Shown: one piece after another, positions 47,880-60,294 of the stretch
Layout of the letters: each line of letters opens with the position of its first letter
Numbering within the stretch: the stretch's first letter is position 1
Assembly (NCBI GenBank): GCA_029582155.1
Contig: CM055901.1
Coordinates: 6,862,874 to 6,926,873, forward strand
Source: Panopea generosa
Taxonomy: Eukaryota > Mollusca > Bivalvia > Adapedonta > Hiatellidae
Length of the DNA: 64,000 bases
Direction: 5' to 3'
The notes under the pieces: generated by a model
Told to the model about the DNA's origin: nothing
The model's input: only the letters and a program-made list of their open reading frames with translations
The model's database searches: none
Translations under genes and position numbers: made by a program

Positions 47880-50230
47880 TACGGTATTCCATTAAGGGAT
47901 GCTCGAGTAATTGACAGTATCCCATTTAAGGACGTTATATTTGTAGTTCTAGTTATTCGATATTCCATTTGGTGGTGTTATACATCATTGGCAGCATGTT
48001 ATTAAGGTGTGTTATAGTTATTGGCGGTATTTCAGTAATGGGTGTTATAGTTATTGGCGGTATTCCATTAATAGGTGTTATAGTTATTGGCGGTTTTTCA
48101 TTAATGGATGTTATAGTTATTGACGGTATGTTATTAAGAGGTGTTATAGTTATTGAGGGCATTCCATAAAGGGATGTTATAGTTATTGGCGGTATTTCAG
48201 TAAGTGGTGTTACAGTTATTGAAGGCTTTCCATTAAGGGATGTTATAGTTATTGACGGTATTCCATCAACGGGTGTTATAGTTATTGGCGGTATTCCATT
48301 AATGGTCGTTATAGTTATTGGCGGTATTCCATTTATGGGCGTTATAGTTATTAGCGGTATTTTATTAATGGGTGTTAAAGTTATTAACGGTACTCCATTA
48401 AGGGGTGTTACAGTTATTGACGGTTTTCCATCAAGGGTGTTATAGTTATTGACGGTGTTCCATCAAGGGTGTTATAGTTGTTGGGGTATTCCATCAAGGG
48501 TATTATATTTATTGACGGTATTCCATTAAGGGTGTTATAGTTGTTGACGGTATTCCATCAAGGGTTTATAGTTATTGGCGGTATTCCATCAAGGGTGTTA
48601 TAGTTCTTGACGGTATTCCATCAAGGGTGTTATAGTTATTGGCAGGTGTTATAGTTATTGAGGGTATTCCATCAAGGGTGTTATAGTTATGTTATAGTTA
48701 TTGACGGTATTCCATCAAGGGTGTTATAGTTTTTGACGGTATTCCATCAAGGCTGTTATAGTTATTGACGGTATTCCATCAAGGGTGTTATAGTTATTGG
48801 CGGTATTCCATCAAGGATGTTATAGTTATTGGCGGTATTCCATTAAGGGGTGTTATAGTTATTGGCGGTAATCCATCAAGGGTGTTATAGTTCTTGACGG
48901 TATTCCATCAAGGGTGTTATAGTTATTTGCGGTATTCCACCAAGGGGTGTTATAGTTGTTGACAGTATGCCATTAAGGGGTGTTATAGTTATTGACGGTA
49001 TGTTATTAAGGGTTGTTATAGTTATTGAGGGCACTCCATTAAGGGATGTTATAGTTATTGGCGGTATTTCAGTTAGGGGTGTTATAGTTATTGGCAGTAT
49101 TCCGTTAAGGGGTGTTATAGTTATTGGCAGTATTCATAAATGGGTGTTATAGTTAATGGCAGTATTCCATTAAAAGGTGTTATAGTTATTGGCGGTTTTT
49201 CATTAATAGGTGTTATAGTTATTGGCGGTATTCCATTAATGGGTGTTATAGTAATTGGCGGTATTCCATTAATGGGTGTTATAATTGTTGGCGGTATTCC
49301 ATTAAGGTGTGTTATAATTATTTACGGTATTCCATTAATTGGTAAAATAGTTGTTGATTGGTTGTCAAGGGATGTTATAGTTATTGACGGTATTTCAATA
49401 AAGGGTGTTTTAGTTGTTGACGGTTTTCCATCAAGGGGTGTTATAGTTATCGGCGATATAATATTACAGTAAGGGATGTTATAGTTATTGACGGTATTTC
49501 AGTAAAGGGTGTTATAGTTGTTGACGGTTTTCCATCAAGGGGTGTTATAGTTATTGACGGTATTTCAGTAAAGGGTGTTATAGTTGTTGACGGTTTTCCA
49601 TCAAGGGGTGTTATAGTTATCGGTGGTATTTCAGCAAGGGATGTTATAGTTATTGAAGGTATTTCAGTAAAGGGTGTTGTAGTTGTTGACGGTTTTCCAT
49701 CAAGGGGTGTTATAGTTATCGGCGGTATTTCAATAAGGGATGTTATAGTTATTGACGGTACTTCAGTAAAGGTTGTTATAGTTGTTGACGGTTTTCCATC
49801 AAGGGGTGTTATAGTTATCGGCGGTATTTCAGAAAGGGATGTTATAGTTATTGACGGTATTTCAGTAAAGGGTGTTGTAGTTGTTGACGGTTTTCCATCA
49901 AGGGGTGTTATAGTTATCGGGCGGTATTTCAGCAAGGGATGTTATAGTTAATGACGGTATTTCAGTAAAGGGTGTTATAGTTGTTGGCGGTTTTCCATCA
50001 AGGGGTGTTATAGTTATCGGCGGTATTTCAGTAAGGGATATTATAGTTATTATTATTTTTATTAAGGGATGTTACAGTCATTGGTATTTCAGTAACGGGT
50101 GTTATAGTTGTTGGCGGTTCCTTATTAAGGGGTGTTATAGTTATTGGCGGTATTCCGTAAGGGTCGTTTAGTTGTTGACAGTATTCCATTATGGGTTGGT
50201 ATAGTTATTGAGGGTATTTTCATATTTTCA
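47880..50230. repeat. 33-bp minisatellite, ~72 copies
   Basis: Unit core GTTATAGTTATTGGCGG followed by TATTCCATTAATGGGT. Eleven codons fit the unit (period GVIVIGGIPLM on plus), hence frames of 60-160 codons. Central copies lose one or two bases (CATCAAGGGTG) and break the frame. From about 49,480 to 50,040 three variants alternate as a 99-bp repeat (GACGGTATTTCAG, GACGGTTTTCCATC, CGGCGGTATTTCAG). Confidence 0.95.
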
Positions 50231-50261
50231 CGGTTTCTAGTAATGGAATTTTATCTAAGTG

Positions 50262-53065
50262 TTACTCGTGAACCCTGACAAGCTCATTCGTAAATCCTGA
50301 AACTGACACGCTCACACTGACAAGCTAACTCGTCAATCCTGAAACAGACAAGTTCACTCGTGAACCCTGAAACTTACAAGCTCACTCGTGAACCCTGAAA
50401 CTGGCAAGGTCATTCTTGGTGAAACTGACAAGCTCACTCGTGAACTTTGAAACTGACAAGCTCATTCATGATTCTGAAACTGGCAAACTCACTCGTAGTG
50501 AAACAAGCTCACTCGTGAACCCTGAAACAGACAAGCTTATTCATGAATCCTGAAACTGACAAGGTCACACGTAGTGAAAGAGACACGCTCACTCGTGGTG
50601 AAACTGACACGCTCATTCGTGTCGAAGCTGACATGCTTACTCATGAATCTTGAAACTGACAAGCTCACTCGTGGTGAAACGGACAAGCTCACACGTGAAC
50701 TCTGAAAATGACAAGTGTACTCGTGAATCCTGAAACTGACAAGCTCACTCGTGAATCCTGAAACTGACAAGCTCATGTGTGGTGAAACGGAAAAGCTCAC
50801 TCGTGAACCATGAAACTGACAAGCTCATTCGTGGTAAAACTGACATGCTTACTCGTGAATCCTGAAACTAACAAGCTCACTCGTGAATCGTGAAACTGAC
50901 AAGCTCATTCGTGGTGAAACTGATAAGCTAACTCGTGGTGAAACTGACAAGTTCACTAGTGAATTATGAAACTGACAGGCTCACTCGTAGTGAACCGACA
51001 AGCTTATTCGTGAATTATGAAACCGACAAGCTCTCTCGTGGTGAAACTGACAAGAGCACTCGTGAATCCTGAAATTGAGAAGCTCATTCGTGGTGAAACC
51101 GACAAGCTTAATCGTGAACCATGAAACTGACAAGCTCACTTGTGCTTGAAGCATGAAACTAACACGCTCGCTCGTGTTGAACCGGACAAGCTCACTCGTG
51201 GTGAACCCGACAAATAACTCGTGGAGAAACTGACAAGATCACTCGTGAACCCTAGAAATGACAAGCTCACTCGTTGTGAACCGAACAAGCTCAATCGTGG
51301 TGAAAGTGACTAACTCACTCATGAACCCTGAAAATGACAAGCTCTTTCGTGAACCATGAAACTGACAAATTCATTCGTGAACCATGAAACTAACAAACTC
51401 ACTCGTGAACCATGGAACGGACAAGCTCATTCGTGGTGAAATGACAAGTTACTCGTGTTGGAACTGACAAGCTCACTCGTGAACCCTGAAAATGACAAGC
51501 TCATTTGTTGTGAAACTGACAAGCTCGTAGTGAAAGTGACAAACTCACTCATGAACCCTGAAAATGACAAGCTCTTTCGTGAACCATGAAACTGACAAAC
51601 TCACTCGTGAACCATAAAACTGACAAACTCACTCGTAAACCATAGAACGGACAAGCTTATTCGTGGAAAAACTGACAAGCTCACTCGTGGTGAAACTTTC
51701 AAGCTCGTTCGTTGTGAAACTGACAAGCTCACTCGTGGTGAAACTTTCAAGCTCATTCGTGAACCGTGAAACTGACAAACTCATTCGTGAACCATGAAAC
51801 TGACAAGCTCACTCGTGAACCATAAAACTGACAAACTCACTCGTGGTGAAACAGACAAGCTCATTCGTGGTGAAACTGACAAACTCACTCGAGAACTATG
51901 GAACTGACAAGCTCACTCGTGAACCATGAAACTGACAAACTCACTCATTCGTGAACCATGGAACAGACAAGCTCACGAGTGGTGAAACTTTCAAACTCAC
52001 TCGTGAACAATGGAACGGACAAGCTCACGCGTGGTGAAACTTACAAGCTCATTCGTAGTGAAACTGACAAACTCACTCGTGAACCATGGAACTGACAATC
52101 TCACTCGTGAACCATGAAACTGACAAACTCACTCGTGGTGAAACTTTCAAGCTCATTCGTGAACCATGGAACGGACAAGCTCAAGCGTGGTAAAACTTTC
52201 AAACTCACTCGTGAACCATGGAACAGACAAGCTCACACGCGGTGAAACTGACAAGCTCATTTGTGGTGAAACTGACAAACTCACTCGTGAACCATGGAAC
52301 TGATAAGCTCACTCGTGAACCATGAAACTGACAAACTCACTCGTAGTGAAACTTTCAAGCTCATTCGTAAACCATGGAACGGACAAGCTCACGCGTGGTG
52401 AAACTGACAAGTTACTTGTGGTGAAACTGACAAACTCACTCGTGAACCATGAAACGGACAAGCTCACGCGTGCAGAAACTGACAATCTCATTCGTGGTGA
52501 AACTGACAAACTCACTCGTGACCAATGGAACTGACAAGCTCACTCGTGAACCATGAAACAGACAAGCTCATTCGTTGTGAAACTTTCAAGCTCATTCGTG
52601 AACCATGGAACGGACAAGCTCACGCGCGGTTAAACTGGCAAGCTCATTCGTGGCAAAACTGACAAACTCATTCGTGAACCATGGAACTGACAAGCTCATT
52701 CGTGAACCATGAAACTGACAAACTCACTCGTGGTGAAACTTACAAGCTCATTCGTGGCGAAACTGACAAACTCACTCGTGAACCATGGAACTGATAAGCT
52801 TATCCGTGAACCATGAAACTGACAAACTCACTCGTGGTGAATATTACAAGCTCATTCGTGGTGAAACTGACAAACTCACTCGTGAACCATGAAACTGACA
52901 AACTCACATGTGGTGAAACTTTCAAGCTCATTCGTGAACCATGGAACGGACAAGCTCACGCGTGGTGAAACTGACAAGTTACTCGTGGTGAAACTGACAA
53001 GCTCACTCGTGGTGAAACTGACAAGCTCACTCGTAAATCATGAAACTGACAAGCTCATTCGTGGT
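50262..53065. repeat. 24/28-bp minisatellite, ~105 copies
   Basis: Two interspersed unit types share CTGACAAGCTCA: a 28-bp form with ACTCGTGAACCATGAAAC and a 24-bp form with ATTCGTGGTGAAACTGAC. The irregular alternation means no constant period and no long frame. The right half (51.7-52.9 kb) shows repeated blocks with GGAACGGACAAGCTCACGCG. Confidence 0.94.
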
Positions 53066-54641
53066 TAATTAAAACTTCAGAAATGGAAAGGTCATTTCAT
53101 TGTATTAATTCTCTAGTTATTTACCAAACACATTTTTGTGAGCGGTTGTTTCTACATAAAAAAGCGTAAGTACTTTATATAAAACTGTAACATCTAAAAA
53201 CAGTTCTTTGTGACTTTTATTCCGAGAATAACTTCCCATTTCTTCAAATTGGCAAATATCGCAGGTTTAATTTGTAAGCTCAGCGCCGATCTTGCCTTTC
53301 CGAAACTAAATTTCTATTTTAATAGTTTTATATCTCCTCGCTTTTTTACGCAATTTCTGTTACAGTTATGCATAAATCATAAGGCAGGGCAGACGGAAAG
53401 CTTTATTGCCCTTTCATGGTAAAACGGAGGGAATTTAGCTCGCTGTAAGATATAGGTGGGTGTCGAGTAAACCGTGCATATACGTATTGTAGAAGCTGCA
53501 TGGTAGCGTAACCCAGAATTGTCGATTGCATTTATTGGCAGCATTTGTGTCGATTAAATTCTTTTTTACATCTCGTTTAAATGCAACAAAATGCGTGTCT
53601 GCATGCATTCAGGAAGATGGTTAATCGAACCGATATCTATATAACCATCGCTCCGTATATATGGAATGAAATTCAGTAATGCCGGATAGTGTCTGCATAT
53701 GGTGCTTGTGTAAATGGTCTTCACAACGTCAATATAGAAATGGTTTTATTGTGATATACAGAAAACGCGTATTTGATTGTGGTTTGTGCTACATATGGTT
53801 TATATATGATTAAGAATCGAACAAAAATCGAATGCTGGACAACGTTCATAAAGTTGACCATATAATATGTGTTTGTTAGTTTTAAATGTTTTTGATTGTG
53901 AACCGTTGGCTTAGTGTGTTAGAATAAAATAAAATGTTTAATGTGTTTCTTTTATTATAGAGATTTTGTGGTGAATTAATTTCGACAATTCCAATGTTAA
54001 AAAAGAAGTGAAATTATAAATGGTAATTTTATCGTTTTCAACTATGAAATTAAAAATGATTGTTGATTTAGTAAAACATCATTCTTGAGTTGTGTTCACT
54101 CGTGCCTTAATTACTCGTTACAAAGGTTCCCTCGATGAAATAAAAATTATATTTTTCTTCATACCAAACAATATTCTTTGTGCCATTTTTATTGCCAAAA
54201 AAAATGTACTATTGACAACGTCGACATTTACCTAATCCTATGTACAGTGATTTAAATAAATTAGGCCAACACAGATACATTACGAGATCAAATATAAAAG
54301 AAAGAATATTATTAATACAAAATCAAATACAATACAAAACAAATATAAATACGAACGCGTCAATAACACTTTTCTCAGCATGTTGGTCAGTTTTGTTGTC
54401 AGTTATTATCTACTTGTTTACATTTACGTGCTAGTTTTCTAATTAAAAGCTTGAGATACATATTTTTAAGTTTATGAAGTAATCTTCTTCTTTTTATTTC
54501 ACATATTTACAAATTTCTGAACTGCGAGCCATGGTGAATTATGAAAGTAATCTAATGTTATGGTATTTAGGGCCACAGATTAAACAACGATTTTGAGATG
54601 CAACGGCACACCTGGAACACACTAGTTCACTTACTATATCA
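53066..54641. other. Unique AT-rich stretch, no gene seen
   Basis: Short open frames at 53,210-53,422 and 54,240-54,434 have no recognised motif. A segment at about 54,009-54,110 resembles 56,650-56,760. Confidence 0.4.
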
Positions 54642-54829
54642 TATACAGTCGCCAAACCTGTGTAAGTGACCACCTCTGTTAAGCAATCACCTGTCTTAAG
54701 CAACCATATTTTCTATTTCCCATTTCTATGCTTTCAGTGTAAATGAACTTGATTAAGCAACAACCTGCCTTAAAATACCAATTTTGCTCCTTCCCTTGAT
54801 TGGCTGCTGAAGACAGATTAGACTATACT
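54642..54829. mobile_element. Small inverted-repeat element (MITE-like)
   Basis: About 185 bp with imperfect terminal inverted repeats: TATACAGTCGCCAAACCTGT on the left and GAAGACAGATTAGACTATA on the right. It is internally repetitive with AAGCAATCACCTGTCTTAAG and similar words. I recall a common invertebrate dispersed repeat with CAGTCAAACCTGTCTTAAG ends; this looks like a diverged copy. TA at both ends could be the target duplication. Confidence 0.6.
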
Positions 54830-56226
54830 TACTCTCCACAATTCAATGTCTACATTGTGAATGTCTACATTGTCAATGTCTACATTATGGGAGCTGTAAG
54901 CGAGGCACGGCAGTTGTTTTTCAATTACATTATTTGTATAACATCTAAACAAACGGATTAAAGAGGAATGCACAACGTCTTTAGTTAATACACTAATTGA
55001 TTTACTATTAGTTATTTAAAGATGTTGCATCTCGAGAACCGTGATAATTATAGTGTGTTTCTTTTAAACAGCATTAATTTTATATTTATTTTAGAAAATT
55101 TTCAATAAGTCCATGTCATAGAAAAAATAGCACAACTATAAAATTTTCATTTAACCTTTCCTCAATCAGAAGTAGAAATAGCACTAGTAGTGCATATGAT
55201 AAATGTCATAGGTAACGTAAAGTTCTTAATTGATTCTTAATGTATCATATAATTGTATTTTAATAGCTTCGTATCATTATAAAGAAGAAATATTACCTAT
55301 AAAAACATGATCCCGCTGTAGTTCCGCCTGCTCTAGTTCGTTATATCCATCCGAAAAAGAAGAAATTGATTCCCTGAAATTGTTTTTATAATCCACGTTT
55401 GAAGGAACAAAACAGCACACACAAGAATCTTCCGCGGCATCCGTGTCACAAATGTGCTATTACAGCGTTAATGTATTTTTACCATTTTCGTACTCGTTTA
55501 TATTTGATACACAGGCAGTGCGAGCGAATGTCAATGGAGGCCGTATATCGTTATTGATCAAAAGTTCTTCTTCGATACAAATCGATCACTCGGGCAATCA
55601 AGGCACCGTGAAACAACAACAATCAGTGGGAAAAGTGCTCCTTAATAACTGATTACTACCGTCAAGAAATCCTATAATTTGTAATATTTGACGGCGTTCT
55701 TATTTGTATCTTAATTATTTAAAAAAGAGTTTGTAAAAAGTATTACTCACATTATACAATGGTTATACATAACTAACAGTATGTGCAGAATTTAGTTTGA
55801 CTGAATATTTTGTTTTTTATTGTGTGGTGATTACTGTATTTTTTTAAAAAAAATTTTTTAAATTATTTGATGACTTATAACTAAAACATGTGATCATAGA
55901 TCTTAATGGTCGGTATATATCGCAAACAAGGATACCTTACACCAGATCAATTCTGAGGTAGAATTGGAGATTGCATTACAATGTATTATTGAAAATATAC
56001 ATGGATGATAATGAAGGTATGCACTAGATCCTAACAAGACTTCTTCATATATAAATAATGGATTATTTCTTAGTTATCTTCGCGAGTCTCAATTGTGCTT
56101 GAAGCTGAAAATACAATTCATTATTTTTAAATTATTGATCAACTTTCTCTCTTTAAACGAAATAACTGTTTTCTGATGGAGCATATTAAATATGCTCTGT
56201 GCAAAGGCTAGAATATTCGAGATCAA
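54830..56226. other. Unique AT-rich stretch, no gene seen
   Basis: The 69-codon frame at 55,443-55,652 has an unremarkable composition and no motif. Confidence 0.4.
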
Positions 56227-56330
56227 TTCAATTCTATTCAATTCTATTCTATTCTATTCTATTCTATTCTATTCTATTCTATTCTATTCTATTCTATTCT
56301 ATTCTATTCTATTCTATTCTATTTTATTCT
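56227..56330. repeat. (ATTCT)n pentanucleotide repeat
   Basis: About 20 copies of ATTCT, the first ones with CAATT variants, almost perfect from 56,245. Confidence 0.97.
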
Positions 56331-56507
56331 GTCATGCTGTGTTGTGCCTTGTCTATTTTGCTAATGATGTTATACTAGAGCTACAGATGCCAAACGTAAT
56401 TTCACAAATGTGTAACATACTCTGTGTGGTTTTTGTGAAAATCTGCTCGCACGAAATCGTTTCCGTACAATATACGGTTCAACAATGCTGTTAATAATTC
56501 CGCAGTG

Positions 56508-56650
56508 AATTGTAGAGATGCATCAGTGAATTAGTTTTAATTATAGAGACCCGTCAGTGAATTAGTTTTAATAATTTCACTATCAAAAAAATAAAAAATT
56601 ATAGAGATCCATCAGTGAATTAGTTTTAATAATTTCAGCATTAAAATAAT
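56508..56650. repeat. Short imperfect repeat, three copies
   Basis: Three copies around ATCAGTGAATTAGTTTTAA, at about 56,520, 56,552 and 56,611, each preceded by ATAGAGA or GTAGAGA. Confidence 0.85.
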
Positions 56651-56869
56651 GAAATTATAGATTGCAATTCAGTTTTCAAACATGAAATAAAATAAAAAGT
56701 TAGTTCAGTAAAATATCGGTTTACTTTCATTTGTTGACGCTCACTTGTGGTTTCACTTCAAATCACCATAACATCTCAGTGAAGTAAAAAACGTCATATC
56801 ACTACAACCAACATTTAGTGTCTATGTCATTGCCATAGCTCTACTCTCAGCAGTGTCGTGATTATGGTA

Positions 56870-57175
56870 ACTACGTGTATAAATCGCACTGGGCCCTGCA
56901 AATGCGTGTATAAACCGTACTGGGTGCTGTAAATACGTGCATAAACCGTACTGTAAATAAATGTATAAACCACACTTGACCCTGTAAATACGTGTATAAA
57001 CCGTAGTGGGTTCTGTAAATACGTGTATAACCCGAACTGGGCCCTGTAAATACGTGTATAAACCGTACTGCGCCATATAAATACGTGTAAAAACCGTACT
57101 GGGTCCTGTAAATACGTGTATAAAACGTACCGGGTCCTGTAAATAAGTGTATAAGCCGTACTGGGTCCATGTTCA
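56870..57175. repeat. 31-bp minisatellite, ~10 copies
   Basis: Unit core GTATAAACCGTACTGGG followed by CCTGTAAATACGT. Because 31 is not a multiple of three, each minus frame reads the same peptides in turn over three units, which makes overlapping open frames of about 100 codons. Confidence 0.94.
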
Positions 57176-57535
57176 TAGAGCATCAGAATTCCAATTGGAA
57201 CAACAAGATGAGATTTAAATCAATTAATCATCCTATTTTTTTTAATACAAAATGTAATGATACCATAGAAATTGGTTTAAAAAATTGGATATTTTTTTTA
57301 TTTAGTTAAGCTTTGGCTATGACGAGATTTATGAAAACGTGCCGTGTATTATATTGGTATCTGATCGGAAATCTGGCACTGAACGGGTATCTGCTATTGA
57401 ATCTGTAAGATGTACGTAAACCAGTCATTAGAACAGCACACTGGCGATGAAAAACAAAAAACAAAAATATTGTTCATTATTTATTTGTAAACCTGTTTAG
57501 TGGGAACATAATACCGGTATTAAATATATTAGAGG
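57176..57535. other. Unique spacer
   Basis: No gene or repeat recognised. Confidence 0.4.
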
Positions 57536-57925
57536 ATGTAACGAGAACTCTCTGTGGTTCTAAGGACGGGAGGAATAAAAAACTATCCGTGGTTCTAAGG
57601 ATGAAGTGACTTATAGAACTCTCTGTGGTTCTAAGGATGGGAGGAATCATAGAACTCTCCGTGGTTCTAAGGATGGACGGAATCATAGAACTCTCCGTGG
57701 TTCTAAGGATGGACGGAATCAGAGAACTCTCCGTGGTTCTAAGGATGGACGGAATCAGAGAATTCTCCGTGGTTCTAAGGATGGACGGAATCAGAGAATT
57801 CTCCGTGGTTCTACGTGGTTCTAAGGATGGACGGAATCAGAGAATTCTCCGTGATTCTAAGGATGGACGGAATCAGATAATTCTCTGTGGATCCAAGGAT
57901 TGGAGGAATAACAGAACTCTCTGAT
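57536..57925. repeat. 36-bp minisatellite, ~10 copies
   Basis: Unit core CTCTCCGTGGTTCTAAGG followed by ATGGACGGAATCAGAGAA. Central copies are nearly identical and the outer ones diverged, the usual pattern of a locally homogenised array. Confidence 0.94.
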
Positions 57926-58394
57926 GTTCTAATAATTGGATGATTCTTTCCGTTCTAACGGTTGGTGGAGAACACGCCGTGATTCTGAGGATGAAAGGAA
58001 ACGTGCGTGTGTACGTGTACGCGTGTTCAGAATATATAAAACATAAAACTTGTAGTCAAGGATAACAAAACAAACCATGATATCTTTACTCTCAACAAAC
58101 AGTTCTTTAAAATAATCATTATATTGTTTTTTTTTTATTACGCAGCTATATCTCTTTTTTAGTCCTTGATTTAAACAAATCAAAGTTTCTCTTCCAATGA
58201 AATACGATTTGCTTTGCTTTTGTAAAGGGCTTATATACAGCCTCGGAGACATTCAAACTATTCAGTCACTGCTTGTCGCTCATAAAGGACCACATCGTCG
58301 TGGACACCAATAAATTCAAACTTGTCTACATTTTTTTAGCTTATTCCCAAACGTTTTTACATTTATTTTTGTATGCTGTAGACTACCAATGTGG
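57926..58394. other. Unique spacer
   Basis: A 107-codon minus-strand frame at 57,929-58,252 is AT-rich, with no motif recognised. Confidence 0.35.
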
Positions 58395-58560
58395 CAACCC
58401 TTAGTGTAACAAAAATCCTTTGTGTAACAATTGTTACACTCAGGGTTGACACCACAACCCTTCTTGTAACAAATCAAGTTTTGTTACACTAGCATAAGTA
58501 ACAAATCCCATTTTTGTTACACTAAGGGGTTTTGTTAACTAAGGATTGCAACATACCGAA
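58395..58560. repeat. Cluster of inverted GTAACAA/TTGTTAC repeats
   Basis: CAACCCTTAGTGTAACAA at 58,395-58,412 is an imperfect inverted match (17 of 18) to TTGTTACACTCAGGGTTG at 58,431-58,448. Between them GTGTAACAA/TTGTTACAC at 58,422-58,439 is a perfect 18-bp palindrome. Further GTAACAAAT and TTTTGTTACACTA words follow up to 58,545. The segment could fold into alternative hairpins. It may be the remains of a foldback element. Confidence 0.75.
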
Positions 58561-59210
58561 TACTTTCCCATATTTCCCTTGTTTTATAATTATCTTATAT
58601 GTCTTAACTTCGGATTCGCACACAACAACATTTTATAATTGATCGGTGTTTTGTAAAAAAAAAAAGTCTCTGCCCGTAAAGGATCTTTTTTGCTAAAATT
58701 GCACGCTCTGCAATAATAATTCGCATAATATAATTGTTGTGAGCATGCGGATCTGTAATTTTATTCGTCTCATGACTTCACAAGTCAATATCGTTGTCAT
58801 CAAAACGCCCAGATCGAACTCAGTCGCTCAAACGCTTGCTTTGTTTACAAATGGCGGTTGTGTTATGAAAATAGTGATTGGTAAAACGTTTGCAGTGTTC
58901 AGGTGCTGCTGTCAATGATAACCTAGAAGTCATTAATGTAAAGTGTAAGTGTAATTCTCCTAAATGGCGTTCAAAATATAAACGCTGAGATAGTAGCATC
59001 TGTAAATTCAACCTTTGAAATTTGATTGATTTTGCCTGGACATGTTTGAAATTATGCGCTTTCTGGTGTTTTGAACAATTTTGAATAATGAGTAAACCAC
59101 TGGCGCTTTAGCTTGACTGTCTACATAAGATGCAATGCTAACCAAAGTCAGTCTGTCAAAAGAATGGAATCTGTTTTTCGCAAATCATTACATTTCTAAG
59201 AATTACAGAG
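58561..59210. other. Unique stretch, possible promoter region of the C19orf44-like gene
   Basis: No protein-coding exon recognised. A GC-richer patch at 58,800-58,870 followed by a strong donor-like sequence (AAAGT then GTAAGTG, at 58,945) would suit a 5' noncoding exon for the gene beginning at 61,071. This is inference only. Confidence 0.25.
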
Positions 59211-59852
59211 GTTTAGTACCACTACAATATTTCGTACCACTACATTTTCGTATAAAATTGCAAGGTTTCGTACCACACATAGATTAATACATAACATTAT
59301 AATATTTCAGACCATGATTAGGTGTGACTATCATATTTTATGATAGTATGTATGTGTAATTAGTGTGTGATAGTATTGCTTTATTATTATTTGGGGTTAA
59401 ACTAACTATAAGACATATATTTTTATTTATATATTTATTGCGCTAATGAGAATTACAAAACATATACGATACACACAAACACACAAAATGATTTTATCGT
59501 ATTTACACATGTGAACTAAAGATTAAAACAACACACATTTCATTAAAAAACTAATTAACACTTTGATTATTAACATTTAAAATCTCTTAAGCACAACCTA
59601 TATGACACACACAAACACCTACAAATGATTAGGAAACATGTATTACAGTATTAAACAAAATAAAGTTTTAAACAGTATATCTTTCATAACTTATATCGAT
59701 ATTATGATCTAATTTCTATACTTGTACATGAAATAAATGTATTAAAGTATTAAAAAAAAAAAAAATATCACTATACATTTCATATATATATGGTACGAAA
59801 CCTTCTGAAATGGTACGATACCACCTGGTACGAAATTGTAGTGATACGAAAC
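59211..59852. mobile_element. 642-bp element with ~60-bp terminal inverted repeats
   Basis: The left end (GTACCACTACAAT, TTTCGTACCA, AAGGTTTCGTACCA over 59,216-59,278) is matched in inverted order at the right end over 59,791-59,852 (TGGTACGAAACCTT, TGGTACGAAATTGTAGTG). Both arms contain three to four GTACCA words with the same spacing. The interior is AT-rich with no coding capacity. It is a non-autonomous DNA-transposon-like or foldback element of unknown family. No clear target duplication was found. Confidence 0.75.
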
Positions 59853-60294
59853 AACCCAACATCCATTTCTTGTATCAACACAGGTCATTGATTAACACCT
59901 GGAAAAGTAATAAAACATCCAGATAGGTGGCATTATTGATAGTCATACTGATAATAGTTATTTTTCTATAAACAAATATATCTTTGGAGCAATCAGACTG
60001 TTAAAAAAATTTGTTTGGTATTAAAAGAGGACATATATATGATATTGTTGATGTTACTATATAAAAATATAGATGGGATTTTTTGTTTCTTATTTTACCT
60101 ATGACAGTCAACTTCTGGTTGAACTCTCTGTTTTGTTGCTGAAGCAATCGTGATTCACTATGCATTTAGACGAGCAAGATTACGTGATCAGTGTTTACAT
60201 TTGTTTTGTCGACTTTAAATTTCTAATACACTGCAGATCTGTGTCATCCAATCAAATTGTTTCAGCAATAAAACATCAAGTGGTATCGTGGTCG
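59853..60294. other. Unique spacer
   Basis: No gene or repeat recognised. Confidence 0.4.
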
